Shown here one piece after another: positions 1 to 10,223 of a DNA stretch of 64,000 bases. The DNA lies in the NCBI GenBank assembly GCA_025758045.1, contig CP107208.1:496001-560000 (forward strand), in the 5' to 3' direction. The stretch comes from Oscillospiraceae bacterium (GTDB lineage Bacteria; Bacillota; Clostridia; Oscillospirales; Ruminococcaceae). Below the pieces are notes generated by a model, which saw nothing but the letters and a program-made list of their open reading frames with translations, made no database searches and was not told the origin of the DNA. The position numbers and the translations under genes are program-made. Position 1 is the first letter of the stretch; each line of letters opens with the position of its first letter.

Positions 1-3000
1 TGATGGACAAGCGGAACACCTTATCGAAGTTGTCAAACCGGGAATGCAGTTCAAACGCACCGTAGCTACCGATCCTGCCCTCGGTACCAGCCGCTTTCAA
101 AGCCTTGCAAGCCTCGATAATGGCTGCACCTGCTTCCTTGCGTTCGGTGTACACCTTGCCGCTGATTTCCATAGCAAAATGGTCTTTGTCCTGCGCCAGA
201 AGCGGTTTTGCCGCTTCCATATCGGTTTTCAGGGCTTCGATCTGACCCTTTGCCGCAGTAATTTCTCGCGGATAGCGGCGCGCAATATCGGATTCCAGAC
301 TATAAATCTGACTGGTGTGATTGGCTTTCAGCAGTTTCAGCTTACTGACCTGAATATCCAGATCCATCTTTTCTTTGATGTAGGGATTGCCGGTTGCCAG
401 TGCCTTGATTTCGGCATAGGAGAGGGCTGTATCATCTACATCATCGCAGGCACGAACAGGGGATTTGGACGTCATGATCTGCGAGATGAACTTCTGTTTA
501 TTTTCCAGAATCTGCCACATATACGAATCAAACGTATTTTCAGTGACATAACGATAGATTTTCACCTGTTTATTCCGGTTTCCCTGCCGGAGAATACGTC
601 CCTCCTGCTGTTCCAGGTCAGACGGCTTCCACGGACAATCCAGATGATGCAGGGCAATCAGCCGATCCTGAATATTGGTTCCTGCGCCAAGTTTCGGCGT
701 AGACCCCATCAGGATACGCACCTGTCCGGCGCGCACCTTTGCAAAAAGCTCCGCCTTTTTGGTTTCCGTGTTATACTCATGAATGAACGCCACTTCTTCA
801 CGGGGAACACCTCTCGCCACCAGCTTCTCCCGCACATCATCGTATACGTTGAATGTACCATCTGCCTTTGGTGTCGATAAGTCACAGAAGATCAACTGCG
901 TTCCCTTGTCCGGCGCAGATTCTTCCCAGACCTTGAACGCATTGTCCACACAGCGATTCACTTTACTCTCCGGCTCATCCGGCAGCATCTCGTTCATAAG
1001 CCGCTGGTCGAGTGCCAGTTTTCGGCCATCGTTGGTAATTTTGAGCATATTATCGAATCTGGGGTTCACATTACCGTTGCGTACAGCCTCGGCACGGTCT
1101 GCAAAGGAACTTACCATTTCCTCCTGTGTTTCGCTGGGCTTCAGCACTTCGTTGATGTACTCTGCTTCCGGCACAGGCAGGTTCAGCATATCTGTTGTCT
1201 GCACATCTGCGGACTCTTTGAATAGAGAAATCAGTTCCGGCAGATTGAAGAACCGGGCAAAACGTGTTTTCGCACGGTAGCCGGTTCCTTCCGGGGAAAG
1301 CTCGATTGCCGTGACGGTTTCACCAAAGGATGCCGCCCAATCGTCAAAGTGGCTCAGTCCCATCTTCTGCAGGGTGTCATACTGGAGATAACGCATAATG
1401 GTGTACAGTTCCACCATCGAATTGCTGACCGGAGTTCCGGTTGCAAAGGTCACACCCTTTCCGCCTGTCAACTCGTCCAAATACTGACACTTTGCAAACA
1501 TATCGCTGGATTTCTGTGCATCGGTCTGGGCGATACCTGCGATGTTCCGCATTTTTGTGTAGAGGAACATATTTTTATAGAAGTGCGACTCGTCCACAAA
1601 CAGACGGTCAACACCCAGTTCCTCAAATGTAACCACATCATCCTTTCTCGTCTGGTCGTTCAGCTTTTGCAGCTTTGCTTCCAGTGTTTTCTTTGTTTTT
1701 TCCATCTGCTTGACCGTAAAACTGCGGCTGTCCTCACTCCGGGCATCTGCCAGAGCCAGCGTAATATCGTCGATTTGACGCTCCACAATGGCTTTCTGCC
1801 GTTCCGGGGAAAGCGGCACTCGTTCAAATTGCGAATGACCGATCACGATGGCATCGTAATCGCCGGTTGCGATCCGGGAGCAGAACTGCTTTCGATTGCT
1901 GGGTTCAAAGTCTTTTTTCGTTGCCACCAGCACATTGGCATTGGGATAGAGCCGCAGAAAATCTGCGCCCCACTGCTCTGTGAGGTGGTTCGGCACCACA
2001 TAAAGATTTTTCTGCGACAGGGCCAGCCTGCGGCTCTCCATGCCGGCAGCAATCATCTGGAAGGTCTTGCCTGCGCCCACGCAATGGGCCAGCAGCGTAT
2101 TGTTGCCGTACAGAATGTGCGCCACAGCATTTTTCTGGTGCGGCATCAGAGAGATTTCCGGGGTCATGCCCTCAAAGCGGATGTGACTGCCATCGTACTC
2201 ACGAGGACGAATCGCATTGAAAATCCGGTTATAGGTCGCACACAAATCCTCTCGGCGGTCTAAATCCTTGAAAATCCACTGCTTAAACGCTTCCCGAATG
2301 GATTCCTGTGCCTGCTGCGCAAGCATGGTTTCCTGTTTGTTTAGCACACGATGGTCGCCATCCGCATCGTGAATCGTATCGTAGATTTTGGTATCACGAA
2401 GGTTCAGCGCATCTTCCAGCAGCTTATAGGCATTGACCCGCATCGTTCCGTAAGTATTGGTAACAAGTGGATTGCCGCGATCCAGCGACTTACCCGAAAT
2501 GTTCCATGCACCTGAAATTTCGGAATAAGTTGCCTTAATGTCAATCCCGGCATAGTAGTTCGGGGTCTTGAACACTTCTTTCATAAACTGCGTGATGTAT
2601 TCCGGTTTTACCCAGTTTGCACCCAGCCGCACTTCGATTTCCGAAGCATCCAGGTCTTTGGGCTGTACCCGTTTCAGGTAATCCACATTGATCTGATACT
2701 CTACATGGTTCGCTGCAAAGGTTTCTGCTGTGGCCAGTTTTTCACGAACGTTGCCAGACAGGTATTCATCCGAGGTTTCCCACTGCTGTGTCACAGGATT
2801 TCGGAAAATCGCACCTGCCAGTTCATCCGTGATCTCCTGTTCCGCTTTGCCGCAGAGCTGCACCATAAACGGTATATCCACCTTTGCTTTCTCTCCAATG
2901 GAAAGTGCCAGGGCTTCACTTGGTGTGTCCACTGAGGTAACAGGCTCCGGCTTGCGGATGGTGCGCTTGGTGAAAATATCGGCCAGCCGTTTGAGATTCT

Positions 3001-6000
3001 TTTCCTCATCCAGAATTTCCAGCGATGCCAGCAGACAATAACTGCTGTCCTGTCGGAACGCCCGCTTGTTGGCAGTGCTGTTGATAAGGCCATACTGCGC
3101 CTTAAATGCGGTGTACTGCTGTTTTAGTTCATTCTGCAAAAGCTGTACTTCCGCATCCGAACCATCGTGTAGCTGACAATCCAACAGCTTCCGGGTGGTT
3201 TCCCGCAGAGCGATCATGCCCAGCACCCGCTCTGCAGTTACGGCAGGCAGTTCCACCTTGTTCATAAAGGAGTTTTCACGGTAGTAAATCTGCCCGTCCA
3301 CGTTCGTGAAGCTGAAATTCTTCACGCTGGGGTCTGCCGGAATCGGTTCCTCCTGCACATCCAGTTCATCGTCGGAGATTTCCGGCTCCGTGATGGTGGC
3401 ATGGATGTTGCTGACCGCTTCTTTCAACTGCTGGGCAAGGTCTGCGCCTTCGATGGGCTTGACCGTAGTTTCCTGCTTTCCGTACTGGGTGCTTTCAGTT
3501 GTGATCTCGCCCAGCACCATTTCGGGATGCTGTGCAAAATACTGGTTGATGGAGTACCCCTCCGGTGTTTCGCCAAGGTCTACCCAGTCTGCCCGCTCCA
3601 CCGCCGCACGGTCACGCTTTTGCAGGAACAAAATATCCGCAACCACGCTGGTGTTGGCATTGCGCTGGAACGCATTGTTCGGCAGACGAATCGCACCGAC
3701 CAGATCGGCACGGTTGGCAAGATATTCACGGACAGAGGAATCTTTCTTGTCCAGTGTACCGCTGGACGTTACCACCGCCACCACACCACCCGGACGCACA
3801 AGGTCAAGGCTCTTGGCGATAAAATAATCGTGGATGAGGAAATTGTGGCGGTCATACCGCTTGTCCGGCACCTTGTAATTGCCGAACGGCACATTGCCCA
3901 CAACGCAGTCAAAGAAACTGTCCGGGAACTGCATTGTTTCAAAGCCCTGCACTGCAATCTTATTTTTCTGGTACAACTGCTGTGCAATGCGGCCTGAAAT
4001 GCTGTCCAGCTCCACACCGTACATCCGAATCTTTTCCATGCTGTCCGGCACCAAACCCATGAAATTGCCGACACCACAGGACGGTTCCAGCACATTGCCT
4101 TTGGACAATCCCATATTGCCCAGAGCTTCATACATTGCCTTGATGACCGTAGGGGAAGTGTAAAACGCATTCAGGGTACTGGCACGGGCTTCCTTATACT
4201 CATCTGCCGTGAGCAGGGACTGCAGTTCGGCATACTCTTTCGACCACTCCGCATTGCTTTCATCAAACGCCTGCGGAATGCCGCCCCATCCCACATACCG
4301 GGAAAGGATTTCCTGTTCCTCCTCTGTGGCCTGCCGCTGCTCTGCATCCAGCGTTTGCAGCACCCGAATGGCTTCCACATTGGCTTTATACTTTGTTTTC
4401 GGCCCTCCTGCGCCGAGATCATCGTCCGTAATACGGAAGTTCATAGGTTCCTGTTTGGGCTGTGCAGGCTGTTCCGTTTCTGCTCCGCTGTCCAGCGGAA
4501 GATTGTGCTGCCGCCGTGCATGGTTGACCTCTGCCGGAGTCATAGGATGCTGGATCAGCGGTTCCAGAACTTCTTCTGCGGTTGCACGGCTGATAGCATC
4601 CGTTCGGTTCTGCACATCTGCGATCAACTGCATTTGTTCCGGCGGAAAGTCGGGATTCAGCAGTTCTTCCAACTCGCCACCCGATTCTGCCACCGAATAG
4701 ATCACATCCATCTGCTCCGGGGAAAAATCCTCATACGCTACACCTGCATGGTGCAGAGCAGTAAAGACCATGGTTTCCACCGCTTCTTTCATCGACACAT
4801 CTGCCTGTTCGTACAGATGCCGAATGTACTCCAGCGGTTCCGTTCGGAAAATCGGATACCGAGCTTCTTTTGCAAGGGTCATGTCCTGCAAGCTGACCGT
4901 TCCCTGCTTAAAGTTGACCGAATCCACACGGAACTCTCTGCTGTCCAGTTCAATGAGGGTATTCACAGGTAAGTATTTTTCTTTACGAAAATACTTTGTC
5001 TGCGTATGGCTCCCATCTTCCTGCTGGCCGGACAGATAAACATTCTCGCCCTGCTTCCAGAGCTTCATTGCCTGCCAAACCCACTGCTCACGCGGGAAAC
5101 CAGATACATCTACTTTGCCAAGTGCAGTTTCTTTTTCCAGAATTTTTGTTCCCAGAAGTGCCGAAACGCGCCTTGCATCTTCGCCGTAGAACTCAAAGTT
5201 TCCGTACTGCTCATAGCCGACCAAAGCATCCGGGTAACGTTCTTTCAGAGCGTTATACTCGTTGGCAGCATCCAGCGGCATGGGCTGCAGCATCTGCTTA
5301 GAGGGCTTTACATCCACAAGAGGCGCATCTTTTTGGGGTTCCTCAACCGCTGCGGCGGTTGACTGCTCTTTCGATTGCGGCTCCTGCTCCATGAAGTCAA
5401 ACATGGAAATCTGCCCCTGTTCAGGAACCGCAATCTCAACAGCCCTCTTCTTTTCCGGGAAAATCGTGTACGTTCCCTCAACATACTGGTGCAGAACAGA
5501 AAGAGTTTCCGCCTTTTCCTCGTACTCCTTAGAATCCAGCGGCACAGACAGCAGTGCAGTGTCCATCTGCTCCAGAAGTTCCGCTGCTTGTTCAGGGTCT
5601 GCCAGCTTTTCAACCAGAACCTTTCTGCCCTCTTCGTGGTAAAGATCCTGCGGGAAAGGACGTTCCACCTCGTTCGGCAGATGGTGATAGAATTCCATCA
5701 CCCGCATTGCCATCCGCTCGCGCTCATAAGCAGGCATCCAGGAATAGTCTGCTGGTTTCAAATATTCACTGTCACGGATAAGCTGGTCAATCCGGCCTGC
5801 CGCCTGATTCCAGTTCAGATGAACGCTGGCATCCGGGTTCCCGTATGAGCCACGCTCCAAAGCAATGCCCCTGCCATCGTGATCTTCGTGGGAATCATCT
5901 GCCCCGCAGAGTGCATGGCTGCTGCCGCCGATTCCATAATGATCTTTCAGGAAGCCAGCCCGTTCTTTTTTATCCTCGTGGTTCAGGAAGAACGAATAGA

Positions 6001-8092
6001 TTGTCAGCCGACTATCCGAGTAATTGCTGCCCCGTGTGAAGTAAGCATTGATTTCATCTTCCGTGATGAACTTCTTATACTCGTTCCAGTGAAAGCCCTC
6101 TCTTGCTGCATAATTCTGATAAGGCTTTGCAAACTGCTGGAACAGTGCCGCAACCTTATCCGGCTTATAGAAGTGCATCCGCATCAGGTCTTTATCTTCG
6201 GCGTAGGCTTCCCCCAGCGCAGATAATCTGTCGTTTAGGTCAGTCAGAAAATCCGTATCATCCAGCAAACCTGCCAGCCTGTCTGTCAGTTCCGGGAAAC
6301 CGCCCCTGAAGATTTCTACATCCTGAAACACTGCTTCGGCAACGCCATCTGCCAAGTCGCGCTCCATGTAAGCCAATGTCTGCGCGTGTTCCTGCAAAGC
6401 ATTCTGCCGTGCAGCATCCAGAACCGCCTGCGGTGCATACTCGCCCTGCCGGAGCAGTTCATGGGTGCGGTTGCTCACATCCTCCCACGAAAGAAACGCA
6501 TTGACAATCGTGCCGCTCTTAGCCGTGTCACCTGCTGCAATGCGCAGTCCCAAATCGTCGAACCAGACCGCATACTTTGCACCGTCAATTTCAAAGCCTT
6601 TGCCACCCATGCCGTATTCGTTTTTCACGAACTCCGTGTATTCTTCCGGGGTTTTCTCGACCATAAAATTGTAGATCAGGCGCATCTGGCCCTTGCTGCG
6701 GTTGCTGCCCGTGCGCAGGATTTCATCGACCACTTCGGGGTCCAGTGCGATTTCATCCGCATACCGCGCCTGGATCGGTGCTTCAATGGCGCGGATCTGC
6801 TGTTCCACGGTGGGAAGATCAGGCAAAGAAAAAGCAGAGGCAATTTCTTCCTCTGCTTCGCTCAAATCCTGTTCTGTTGTCGTTTCGGTTAATTGTACAC
6901 CAATTCCTTCAAGACGATTTCCTCTGCCATCGCCGTCAGGTTGTTCTGGTGCGCCGCCCATGCCAGCGGGTCCCGCTCCTTGCTCGGTGCCGGGAACTTC
7001 TCGTTCAGGCTGTTCAGCAGGGTTTCCACCCGGCTCTCCGCTGCTTCCTCGATCTGCGCCAGATGCTGGTTCAGTTTGCCGCTCATCAGCATACTCTGAT
7101 ACCAGTTCTTGCGATTCTCTTTCAGGTACGTCCTGCGCAGCATCCCGTACTTCCCGATGATCTGCGGCTCGTCCTGCACGGCCAGATTCGGGAACAGATA
7201 ATCTCCCTTGCGGTAATACGTCAACTCCATTTTCTTGTCCTCCTTTGGTCGTGGTTTCTTCAGTTTCGCGCTTTAATGCGCTAAAGTCTGTATTGGTATT
7301 ATACAAGCTATCAACGGATTTTTCAAGCTGCTGCGTGATTTCTTTTTTGTAAATTTTCCGCATCTCACGGCCAATGTCAAAAAGAACCGCTTCGCACTGC
7401 TCCGAAACGGCATTGCCAAGGAACGACAGCACAGGCAGCTTGTTGAAATCCACAATACGGATAAAGTCATCATCGTCCAGTACATCCATAGGCTCCTGCC
7501 CACAACGGCGGGAAAGCGTATAGAAGATACTGTTGGTCATCAGTCCCCGGAAGCGGACACGGATGTTATCTTCGTCCAGTTCTTCCAGAAAAGTGTCTTT
7601 CACCTCATAGGCCAGACCGTCCATCGCTTCATCCAGATTGTCGGCGGTCAGCTGCTGTGCCAGTTCCAGCAGAGCAGCGTTCATGCTGTCTGTCTGGGAT
7701 AAACCATAGGTATCTGCCAGATGGTCTAAGATAGCCTGCTCATGCTCATGGCTGTCCAGATTCCATAAGAGCGGTGTTTTTCCGCCGCGCACCAGATGGG
7801 TGTCAGCAATATCGAACACATACCGCAGCTTGGTACGCGGTCCGGTATCATCCAGAAGCGCAATGCCTTTTGCGCCACGGTTGACCCAGCGGCTCATTTT
7901 CTGATTCCAGAGTTCCAGTTCTGCGCAGGCGGTTGCATCGGGCCGCTGCGCGTGGATCAGGAGTGCATCGGTGAACGAATAGCGGTACAGCCGCGCCGCC
8001 ACATCCAGATAACTCATCCAGTCCTGTGGCGAGTTACTGACATACCGGGCGTTCTGCTGCGCCAATTCTCGAATATCGTTAATCTGTGGCAA
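1..8092 (-). CDS. Giant ICE methylase-helicase (N6-adenine methylase plus SNF2-type helicase), 3' end outside window
   Basis: One open frame runs from a TTG start at 8092 to the window edge, at least 2697 codons. The start is chosen because AAAGGAGG lies 8 bases upstream and the frame is closed by TGA just before it. Around residue 1330 is a SAM-binding motif (EPSCGVGNF), and near 1400 an NVPFG catalytic motif of N6-adenine methylases. From about 2000 come helicase motifs: HCVGAGKT (Walker A), DESH near 2165, ATGTPVSNS, and QQEGRILRQGNRN near 2490. Residues roughly 275-400 are a low-complexity Gly/Pro/Glu-rich stretch that coincides with tnpV read in another frame. Such giant proteins are standard in Tn1549-type ICEs; a role in protecting or processing transferred DNA is inferred. 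It starts 14 bases after the topoisomerase gene, whose stop overlaps its ribosome binding site, so translation is probably coupled. Confidence 0.9.
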   Translation of the reverse strand, partial: MPQINDIRELAQQNARYVSNSPQDWMSYLDVAARLYRYSFTDALLIHAQRPDATACAELELWNQKMSRWVNRGAKGIALLDDTGPRTKLRYVFDIADTHLVRGGKTPLLWNLDSHEHEQAILDHLADTYGLSQTDSMNAALLELAQQLTADNLDEAMDGLAYEVKDTFLEELDEDNIRVRFRGLMTNSIFYTLSRRCGQEPMDVLDDDDFIRIVDFNKLPVLSFLGNAVSEQCEAVLFDIGREMRKIYKKEITQQLEKSVDSLYNTNTDFSALKRETEETTTKGGQENGVDVLPQGRLSVPESGRAGRAADHREVRDAAQDVPERESQELVSEYADERQTEPASGADRGSSGEPGGNPAEQPEREVPGTEQGAGPAGMGGAPEQPDGDGRGNRLEGIGVQLTETTTEQDLSEAEEEIASAFSLPDLPTVEQQIRAIEAPIQARYADEIALDPEVVDEILRTGSNRSKGQMRLIYNFMVEKTPEEYTEFVKNEYGMGGKGFEIDGAKYAVWFDDLGLRIAAGDTAKSGTIVNAFLSWEDVSNRTHELLRQGEYAPQAVLDAARQNALQEHAQTLAYMERDLADGVAEAVFQDVEIFRGGFPELTDRLAGLLDDTDFLTDLNDRLSALGEAYAEDKDLMRMHFYKPDKVAALFQQFAKPYQNYAAREGFHWNEYKKFITEDEINAYFTRGSNYSDSRLTIYSFFLNHEDKKERAGFLKDHYGIGGSSHALCGADDSHEDHDGRGIALERGSYGNPDASVHLNWNQAAGRIDQLIRDSEYLKPADYSWMPAYERERMAMRVMEFYHHLPNEVERPFPQDLYHEEGRKVLVEKLADPEQAAELLEQMDTALLSVPLDSKEYEEKAETLSVLHQYVEGTYTIFPEKKRAVEIAVPEQGQISMFDFMEQEPQSKEQSTAAAVEEPQKDAPLVDVKPSKQMLQPMPLDAANEYNALKERYPDALVGYEQYGNFEFYGEDARRVSALLGTKILEKETALGKVDVSGFPREQWVWQAMKLWKQGENVYLSGQQEDGSHTQTKYFRKEKYLPVNTLIELDSREFRVDSVNFKQGTVSLQDMTLAKEARYPIFRTEPLEYIRHLYEQADVSMKEAVETMVFTALHHAGVAYEDFSPEQMDVIYSVAESGGELEELLNPDFPPEQMQLIADVQNRTDAISRATAEEVLEPLIQHPMTPAEVNHARRQHNLPLDSGAETEQPAQPKQEPMNFRITDDDLGAGGPKTKYKANVEAIRVLQTLDAEQRQATEEEQEILSRYVGWGGIPQAFDESNAEWSKEYAELQSLLTADEYKEARASTLNAFYTSPTVIKAMYEALGNMGLSKGNVLEPSCGVGNFMGLVPDSMEKIRMYGVELDSISGRIAQQLYQKNKIAVQGFETMQFPDSFFDCVVGNVPFGNYKVPDKRYDRHNFLIHDYFIAKSLDLVRPGGVVAVVTSSGTLDKKDSSVREYLANRADLVGAIRLPNNAFQRNANTSVVADILFLQKRDRAAVERADWVDLGETPEGYSINQYFAQHPEMVLGEITTESTQYGKQETTVKPIEGADLAQQLKEAVSNIHATITEPEISDDELDVQEEPIPADPSVKNFSFTNVDGQIYYRENSFMNKVELPAVTAERVLGMIALRETTRKLLDCQLHDGSDAEVQLLQNELKQQYTAFKAQYGLINSTANKRAFRQDSSYCLLASLEILDEEKNLKRLADIFTKRTIRKPEPVTSVDTPSEALALSIGEKAKVDIPFMVQLCGKAEQEITDELAGAIFRNPVTQQWETSDEYLSGNVREKLATAETFAANHVEYQINVDYLKRVQPKDLDASEIEVRLGANWVKPEYITQFMKEVFKTPNYYAGIDIKATYSEISGAWNISGKSLDRGNPLVTNTYGTMRVNAYKLLEDALNLRDTKIYDTIHDADGDHRVLNKQETMLAQQAQESIREAFKQWIFKDLDRREDLCATYNRIFNAIRPREYDGSHIRFEGMTPEISLMPHQKNAVAHILYGNNTLLAHCVGAGKTFQMIAAGMESRRLALSQKNLYVVPNHLTEQWGADFLRLYPNANVLVATKKDFEPSNRKQFCSRIATGDYDAIVIGHSQFERVPLSPERQKAIVERQIDDITLALADARSEDSRSFTVKQMEKTKKTLEAKLQKLNDQTRKDDVVTFEELGVDRLFVDESHFYKNMFLYTKMRNIAGIAQTDAQKSSDMFAKCQYLDELTGGKGVTFATGTPVSNSMVELYTIMRYLQYDTLQKMGLSHFDDWAASFGETVTAIELSPEGTGYRAKTRFARFFNLPELISLFKESADVQTTDMLNLPVPEAEYINEVLKPSETQEEMVSSFADRAEAVRNGNVNPRFDNMLKITNDGRKLALDQRLMNEMLPDEPESKVNRCVDNAFKVWEESAPDKGTQLIFCDLSTPKADGTFNVYDDVREKLVARGVPREEVAFIHEYNTETKKAELFAKVRAGQVRILMGSTPKLGAGTNIQDRLIALHHLDCPWKPSDLEQQEGRILRQGNRNKQVKIYRYVTENTFDSYMWQILENKQKFISQIMTSKSPVRACDDVDDTALSYAEIKALATGNPYIKEKMDLDIQVSKLKLLKANHTSQIYSLESDIARRYPREITAAKGQIEALKTDMEAAKPLLAQDKDHFAMEISGKVYTERKEAGAAIIEACKALKAAGTEGRIGSYGAFELHSRFDNFDKVFRLSI
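6889..7230 (-). CDS. tnpV: TnpV-family small protein, overprinted within the giant helicase gene
   Basis: A 113-residue protein (MELTYYRKGDYLFPN...KELVYN) clearly homologous to the free-standing TnpV at 32908-33252: the same length, the GDYLxPN start, a YGxLRxxYL segment, a middle IxEAAxxR, and a similar EEIVxxELxY end. It has its own good ribosome binding site (AAAGGAGGACAAGAAA before ATG). The whole gene lies inside the giant methylase-helicase frame but is read in a different phase. TnpV is a transposon-associated protein of unknown function. It may be translated independently, or may be a relic of an old tnpV insertion that was absorbed as a linker by the larger gene. Confidence 0.6.
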   Translation of the reverse strand: MELTYYRKGDYLFPNLAVQDEPQIIGKYGMLRRTYLKENRKNWYQSMLMSGKLNQHLAQIEEAAESRVETLLNSLNEKFPAPSKERDPLAWAAHQNNLTAMAEEIVLKELVYN

Positions 8093-8106
8093 GGGTCAAA
8101 CCTCCT

Positions 8107-10155
8107 TTACGTTTTCGTTTTCATCGGTGCTTTGGGAAATTCCAGGCTGTACTGTGCGCGGCCATCTTCGACGCGCATCACAAGGTCGGCAGCAAACATC
8201 TTATCTTTTTTCACGGAATAAAAGTCTTTTACATGGGTGCGCCCATTCTTCAAAAGGTCTACCGCCATCTTCTTGTCCAGCGTCTTTCTCATGTTGGACA
8301 AGTATCTGCTTTCTTTCCAGAGGGCAAATTTGCAGCTGCGGTCTGCACAACAAAAGCTGAGTTTACTTTCATGTACAGGGTTGCCGCAGACCGGGCAGCT
8401 TCCCACGCCTACCTTATTATAATAGGGAGCCGCCGCCACAGTAGGAATCTGGCGGAGGTCAGCCAGCATCTTATTGAGCAGTCCGTGGATGCCCTGCATA
8501 AAATCGTGGGGCTTGATTTCGCCGCGCTCCATCCGCAGCAGGTCATTTTCCCACTCGGCTGTCATGCTGGCAGATTTCAGGTAGTCCGGGATGTTGCGGA
8601 TCGCAGCCACACCGTCCTCCGTGGGAATCATCTGCTTGCCCTTGCGCTCAACATAGCCGGAAGATACCAGCTTTTCCAGAATTGCGGCGCGCGTTGCAGG
8701 GGTTCCCAGACCTTTCTTTTCCGTGTCCTTTTCAAATTCTTTGTTGCCTGCCGTTTCCATTGCGGACAGCAGGGTATCTTCCGTGTAGACTTTCGGTGGC
8801 GAAGTAAAGCCCTGCTTTTTCTCTGCCCGTACCACAGGAAGAACCATTCCCTGCTCCATCTTTTTCGGAAACGGTACGTCCTTGTCCTTTTCCGGCTCCA
8901 CAAACGGAACAGGCTTTGCCGTGTATCCGGGCTGCAGAACATCCTTATATTTTGCCGTGAAGTTCCTACCCTGGCAGCATACCATCACCAGAACATCTTC
9001 GTAGATGAACGGCGGCTGTACAGCCTGCACCAACTTCCATGCGACAAGGGAAAGTACCTTCTGTTTGGTTTCGGACAGCTTTTCCTTATCACACCTTGCG
9101 CCCTGCATCGTCGGCAGGATTGCGTGGTGGTCTGTAACCTTGCTGTTGTTGATAACACAGCTTACGTCTGCCGCCGTGCCATCCAAGGCCAGCACCAGAG
9201 ATTCCACTGTCGTTCTCATATCCTCGGTCACAAACTGGCTGTCCGTTCTGGGGTATGTCACCAGCTTTTCCTCGTATAATTCCTGCAACGCCTGCAAGGT
9301 CTGGCTGGCGGTCAGGCCGTAGTATCGGTTTGCTTCTCGCTGCAAGGTCGTCAGGTCATACGGCTTCGGGGGCTTCTTCTCCACCTTCTTGCGCTCAATG
9401 CTGCCAACCACCGCGCACTGACCATCGCAAGCGGCCTGCACGGTATCGGCATCCTGCTCCTGCGCCATCTGTTCCGATACCGCCACGACACCCGCGCCGG
9501 ACAGTTCCACTTTATAATAGGGTTCTTTTACGAAGTTCTGGATTTTTGCCTGCCGTTCGGTCAGCATCGCCAGCGTCGGGGTCTGTACCCGGCCAATGGT
9601 CTGCTTTCTGCCGTACTTTTTCGTAAAAGCACGGGTTCCGTTCATGCCAATCAGCCAGTCCGCTTTTGCCCTGCACTCGGACGCTGCAAACAGATTATCG
9701 TAGGCCACGCCATCTTTCAGGTTTTCAAAGCCCTGCTGGATGGCGGCATCCTCCATGCTGCTGATCCACAGTCGCTTGATGGGGAGTTTACTTCCGGCAA
9801 GGGCATACACACGACGGAAAATTGCTTCTCCCTCGCGCCCGGCGTCGCAGGCGTTCACCACATAATCAAATTTCTTGCTGCGGAGCAATTTGCGCAGGAC
9901 ATTGAATTGCGGCTTCTTGGTGCTATGCACCAGCAGTTTCCACTCGGCAGGGAGAATCGGCAAATCTTCAAAGCGCCAGTTCTCATAGCGTTCATCGTAA
10001 TGTTCCGGGGCTGCATACTCTGCCAGATGCCCCAGACACCAGCTTACCACACAATCCCCACCCTCCAGATACCCGTCCTCCTGCCGATATGCACCGATCA
10101 CTTTTGCAATGGATTTCGATACGCTCGGTTTTTCTGCAATCACCAGATATTTCAA
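8107..10155 (-). CDS. topB: DNA topoisomerase III (type IA)
   Basis: A 682-residue type IA topoisomerase, which cuts one strand and passes another through to remove negative supercoils or decatenate DNA. Visible features are the N-terminal Toprim start (KYLVIAEKPSVSKSIAKV), the acidic metal site DAGREGE near residues 104-110, and the catalytic tyrosine Y301 in TYPRTDSQ. The GRVQTPTLAML segment and a C-terminal Cys-rich zinc ribbon (CPVCGNPVHESKLSFC, near 600) are also present. Length is normal for ICE-borne TopB. It sits between the DUF4366 gene and the giant methylase-helicase, as in other Tn1549-like elements, and probably helps resolve or relax element DNA during transfer and replication. 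An intrinsic terminator lies directly upstream, so it may have separate or attenuated expression. Confidence 0.95.
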   Translation of the reverse strand: MKYLVIAEKPSVSKSIAKVIGAYRQEDGYLEGGDCVVSWCLGHLAEYAAPEHYDERYENWRFEDLPILPAEWKLLVHSTKKPQFNVLRKLLRSKKFDYVVNACDAGREGEAIFRRVYALAGSKLPIKRLWISSMEDAAIQQGFENLKDGVAYDNLFAASECRAKADWLIGMNGTRAFTKKYGRKQTIGRVQTPTLAMLTERQAKIQNFVKEPYYKVELSGAGVVAVSEQMAQEQDADTVQAACDGQCAVVGSIERKKVEKKPPKPYDLTTLQREANRYYGLTASQTLQALQELYEEKLVTYPRTDSQFVTEDMRTTVESLVLALDGTAADVSCVINNSKVTDHHAILPTMQGARCDKEKLSETKQKVLSLVAWKLVQAVQPPFIYEDVLVMVCCQGRNFTAKYKDVLQPGYTAKPVPFVEPEKDKDVPFPKKMEQGMVLPVVRAEKKQGFTSPPKVYTEDTLLSAMETAGNKEFEKDTEKKGLGTPATRAAILEKLVSSGYVERKGKQMIPTEDGVAAIRNIPDYLKSASMTAEWENDLLRMERGEIKPHDFMQGIHGLLNKMLADLRQIPTVAAAPYYNKVGVGSCPVCGNPVHESKLSFCCADRSCKFALWKESRYLSNMRKTLDKKMAVDLLKNGRTHVKDFYSVKKDKMFAADLVMRVEDGRAQYSLEFPKAPMKTKT

Positions 10156-10172
10156 CGTTTTCTCCTTTTTTG

Positions 10173-10206
10173 AAAAAAGCAGGGATAGCCTTTCGACTAC
10201 CCCTGC
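10173..10206 (-). terminator. Intrinsic terminator between the DUF4366 gene and topB
   Basis: On the minus strand a stem of GCAGGGGTAG and CTATCCCTGC (one mismatch pair) around an 8-base loop is followed directly by six T. It lies between the DUF4366 gene and the topB start. It should end or attenuate transcription coming from the upstream transfer genes, so topB and the giant gene may be set at a lower level. Confidence 0.75.
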
Positions 10207-10223
10207 ATCCTTATGTTACGGTT

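Noticed and set aside
8086..9279. Long plus-strand frame opposite topB
   Set aside because: It is the antisense reading of a certain type IA topoisomerase, has no ribosome binding site and no domain.
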